DNA of 64,000 bases from positions 313,799-377,798 of the forward strand of contig JAQFVV010006712.1 of assembly GCA_028023455.1 (NCBI GenBank). Reading direction: 5' to 3'. The stretch is from Epiperipatus broadwayi. Taxonomy: Eukaryota; Onychophora; Udeonychophora; Euonychophora; Peripatidae. The position numbers and the translations under genes are program-made. Below, piece by piece: positions 61,448 to 64,000 of this stretch. Every line of letters begins with the position of its first letter. Position 1 is the stretch's first letter. The notes beneath the pieces are model-generated. The model made no database searches. It worked only from the letters and a program-made list of their open reading frames with translations, and was not told the DNA's origin.

Positions 61448-61637
61448 ACAAATATTAAATCATCCCACATGGTTAAGAAATCCAGTAACGCCCTCTGTGA
61501 ACTAATATATAAATACATTAGAGTTAGTATGTTTGAGCTGACTATTTTAAAATACGAACTCTAACGTATTTATTTATTAGTTCACAGAGGGCGGCACTGG
61601 ATTTCTTAACCATGTGGGGTGGTTTAATATTTGAACA
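61448..61637. mobile_element. near-perfect palindromic MITE, ~190 bp
   Basis: The left arm catggttaagaaatccagta with ccctctgtgaactaatatat pairs with atatattagttcacagagggc-like sequence and its complement of the outer block on the right. Arms are about 80 bp with only a few mismatches and a ~30-bp centre. It ends about 100 bp past the donor of exon 1. A half copy is at 1363-1456. Confidence 0.9.
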
Positions 61638-61738
61638 AATATAAATGTATGATTTCATTAAAGTTTTCTAAATAAATTCAAATTATTAAAAATGTTAATC
61701 AATATTTTATTTCTAATAAAAATAAATTAAATACTCAC

Positions 61739-61810
61739 ATTAGTTATATCCCAAAGAAACGAAAATTTGAATACCCAATCTAATTTGAGTGCGTCATTTT
61801 CTAATATATC
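61739..61810 (-). CDS. receptor guanylate cyclase, exon 1 of 5 in window (kinase-homology domain)
   Basis: This 72-bp exon encodes 24 residues, beginning DILENDALKLDW and ending FLWDITN. It matches the stretch of receptor guanylate cyclase kinase-homology domains that reads (GSLQ)DILEN-D-KLDW-F--S---DI-KG, between the hinge region and the helix before the catalytic-loop equivalent. The acceptor is a ...gatacag boundary at 61811 and the donor is GTGAGT from 61738, both read on the minus strand. Phase is 0 at both ends, so it joins in frame to the exon at 56439, giving ...DITN|GMSYLH. The preceding exon, expected to end in a GSLQ-like motif, was not found between 61810 and 64000. This family of proteins spans the membrane once and makes cGMP. 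The pseudokinase domain modulates the cyclase through ATP binding and phosphorylation. Homology was recognised by eye. Confidence 0.9.
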
Positions 61811-62495
61811 CTGTATCAATTAAAAAATTATAACGCAATTATTATTTTATTATCAATATTTTTTCTGACACTATAACTATTATGTCTTCTACTAGAAACA
61901 AAACTAAGGTAGATAAAGTTTGATTATTTCTTGCGTTTGTGTTTAATTAAAAACATATATATTTACTTGGAAGAACCCCTCTTTTTCTTCCAAAGCGTAA
62001 GCTTGTGTTTAAGACCTGTAGAGGTCCCTAATATCGCATTTTTACAAGCATATTCTTGAGGTTAAAGCCTTAGTAAATATTGGGTTTAAAGTGTACATCT
62101 GGATTAGCAATGGTATGATAATTTCTAGCCTGGTAAATGATCATTAATAATCATTAAGGTAATTAGCAGAAGTAAATAATGTCATAGTTGGAAGTGCAGA
62201 AAGTTTAACAATTGTAAATCAAATTACAAAGCAATCATTTAAATAGTAATAATAAATAAATAACCGTTATTTCTAAATATCTGTAATTGTAAAGTGGAAG
62301 TAAGCTTCTACCACTGAGTTATGTAGATTTAAAAACCAGTGAAAAGATAGAATGATATTCTATTTTTGGTCTCTGTTGTTATATAAGCTTAGCTTTTGAC
62401 TTGGTTTTAAATATATTCATAATAATTGCAGACTGTATATGAACTAAAACAGTAGTCATAAGGAAGTTTCTTTCATTTTAGAATTTGATATTTGC
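61811..62495. other. region upstream of exon 1 of window
   Basis: The preceding guanylate cyclase exon was not seen. At about 61970-62095 a minus-oriented copy of the agggacctctac repeat (see 8395-8512) is present. Confidence 0.5.
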
Positions 62496-62499
62496 AAGG

Positions 62500-62885
62500 A
62501 GCTTGAAAGTCTGAGTTCAAGTCCCTTAAACCCAGAATTTCAAGCTCCCTATAGCTATTCATTTCATTTTATACAACTGATTCACATGACCACATGTGAA
62601 AAAATTAATGATCTTCAATATATGTATTTCATGCTGAACCAGCACTCATCAATTGGTCCACATCAGCATCTCCCACACACATATATAACCAGGGCTGAGT
62701 TTATATTAAGATAGCAAATTTTGAAACTTTAATGGACAAGCTTCAATATTCTCCATTCTCCAACTATTTGTCCATCCATATCATTGAAAATCCAAGGATG
62801 GAATGCTCAAGTCATTGTTTATATCAATATTACTGTTATACCCATGTTGACCTTAAGTCAATCTGACTCCTCACATAGAGGACTT
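62500..62885 (-). repeat. foldback family B, half copy plus centre
   Basis: A minus arm (ttcaagctccctatagctat, tgctgaaccagcactcatca, catctcccacacacatat) is followed by the centre (agggctgagttt, taagatagcaa, aatggacaagcttcaat, acccatgttgaccttaagtc). It resembles 31330-31665. Confidence 0.75.
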
Positions 62886-62994
62886 TAATATGTCCATTTA
62901 ATTATACAGAAATGGGCAGAATACAGACTGAATATGTAATTATTTAAATACATGTATATTGTCTATACTAAATTTAATGTCATTATAAGGGATT

Positions 62995-63375
62995 TGAATT
63001 CAAACTTTCAAGCTCCATACAGCTATTCAATGCATTTTATATAACAGATACACATGACCACATACAATTGAAAAAGACAAATGATCTCCAATAAACATAT
63101 TTCATGTTAAACCAGCACTCATCAGTTATTCCACATCACTGTACCCCACACATATATAGATAGCTGAAGAGTTGGAGAGTGGAGAAGATTGAAGCTTGTT
63201 CTTTAAAGTTTGAAGATTCACTATCTTAATATGCACTGAGCACTGGTTGTATATATATTGGAGATCATTTATCTTTTTTATATGTGGTCTTGTGTGTATA
63301 AATTGTATAAGGTGGATTGGATAGCTGTAGAGAGCTTGAAAGTTCTGAATTCAAGTCGCTTATAATTACATTAAG
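62995..63375. repeat. foldback family B, full copy
   Basis: A minus arm (ttgaattcaaactttcaagc, ttaaaccagcactcatcagt) and a plus arm (tggagatcatttatctttt, gagagcttgaaagttctgaa) lie around the tagctgaagagttggagagt centre. Confidence 0.8.
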
Positions 63376-63965
63376 TTTAGTATAGACAATATACGTGTAT
63401 TTAAATATTAATTTAAAGAGTAGTGAAAAAACTGAAAATAAAATAAAAAAGAATTATTATAACGCGGAAGTAAATAATTAGCTTCCATGAAGTGTCAAAA
63501 TCTTGAAAAAATAAAATGATACTGTTCTATTTTTAGGCTCTGTTGTTATATAAATCTTACTTTTCACAACCTTTGAACTTTAAATGAAATATTTAGTTTT
63601 AATAATTGTAATAATAAATAAATAACCATAACATCTAAATATCTGTAATTGTAAAACGGAAGTAATCATCTCCTACAGAGTTTTGTAGACTCAAAAACCA
63701 ATGAAAAGATATAATGATATCATTCTATCTTCGGCCTCTATTATAACTTGGTCTTGAATATATTAAAGATGTTTGCAAAACATTTAGTCTGTACATAAAT
63801 TAAAACAAAAGACAAAATTAATCTATAATTTAAAAATTCAAGTCAAAAACTATGCTTACATAACAACATCGTACAAAGATAGAATAGTATCATTGTTATA
63901 TATAGAGTAAGTTAAAAACAAACTCTTAAGAAGCTTCAAAAATACCCTCAACCTCAGACCACGGT
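63376..63965. other. AT-rich DNA with local duplication
   Basis: Blocks such as aataaataaccataacatct, aatatctgtaattgtaaa and gaagtaatcatctcc at 63610-63680 resemble 62250-62310 (aataaataaccgttatttct, ctgtaattgtaaagtggaag). Two similar stretches are therefore interleaved with family B copies, suggesting a ~1.35-kb segmental duplication. Confidence 0.55.
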
Positions 63966-63968
63966 TTC

Positions 63969-64000
63969 TGCCTCTAGCGTCACTGATGACGCCAGAGGCA
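63969..64000. repeat. GC-rich hairpin at the window edge
   Basis: tgcctctagcgtc and gacgccagaggca form a 13-bp stem with one mismatch and a 6-base loop. It is cut by the window end, so it may be one end of a larger foldback. Confidence 0.6.

Overview
The window is animal nuclear DNA: strongly AT-rich, intron-dominated and full of repeats. Nothing prokaryotic is present (no operons, no dense coding). The repeat mix is a Penelope-like element, tRNA-like SINEs, many kinds of foldback element, very long GATA and ATT microsatellites, and introns of 20 kb or more. This fits a mollusc, most likely a cephalopod such as an octopus. That assignment is inference from genome style and was not tested by a database search.

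One host gene is recognisable. Five short exons on the minus strand (61810-61739, 56439-56271, 32026-31877, 11775-11592, 9214-9074) join in phase. They encode the C-terminal half of the kinase-homology (pseudokinase) domain and the start of the coiled-coil signalling helix of a receptor-type, membrane guanylate cyclase (natriuretic-peptide-receptor superfamily). The extracellular ligand-binding part, the transmembrane segment and the first half of the pseudokinase must lie beyond 64000. The cyclase catalytic domain was not seen below 9074 and must lie to the left of position 1. The introns are about 5.3, 24.2, 20.1 and 2.4 kb. Nearly everything else lies inside this gene's introns.

Layout. 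1-9 kb: a degenerate ~155-bp tandem array interrupted by three foldback insertions, a large foldback element, a hAT MITE with perfect 8-bp target duplications, and a duplicated LINE-tail remnant. 9-12 kb: exons 5 and 4 with two foldback elements between them. 11.9-13.4 kb: a higher-order repeat of a ~120-bp unit alternating with GATA/TCTA tracts. 13.9-16.3 kb: a decayed Penelope-like retroelement (YIDD-type reverse transcriptase and GIY-YIG endonuclease) followed by a foldback. 17.6-18.0 kb: a GATA tract. 19.5 kb: a young SINE. 20.7, 30.0, 34.3 and 38.5 kb: elements carrying hammerhead-ribozyme-like motifs. 25.8-30.5 kb: a decayed Ty3/gypsy LTR retrotransposon with nested insertions. 31.9 kb: exon 3. 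45.2-47.5 kb: a LINE reverse transcriptase remnant with ATT microsatellite on both sides. 51.8-53.3 kb: a TIR-bounded element with internal tandem repeats. 55.7-63.4 kb: exons 2 and 1 with further foldbacks.

The most noteworthy pattern is the number of long inverted repeats in the introns of one gene. A foldback or a half-arm lies roughly 80-210 bp downstream of the splice donor of four of the five exons. In the pre-mRNA these would be long double-stranded hairpins close to exons, which would be relevant to ADAR editing or splicing if the organism is a cephalopod. The hammerhead-like motifs shared by several repeat families are the second lead.
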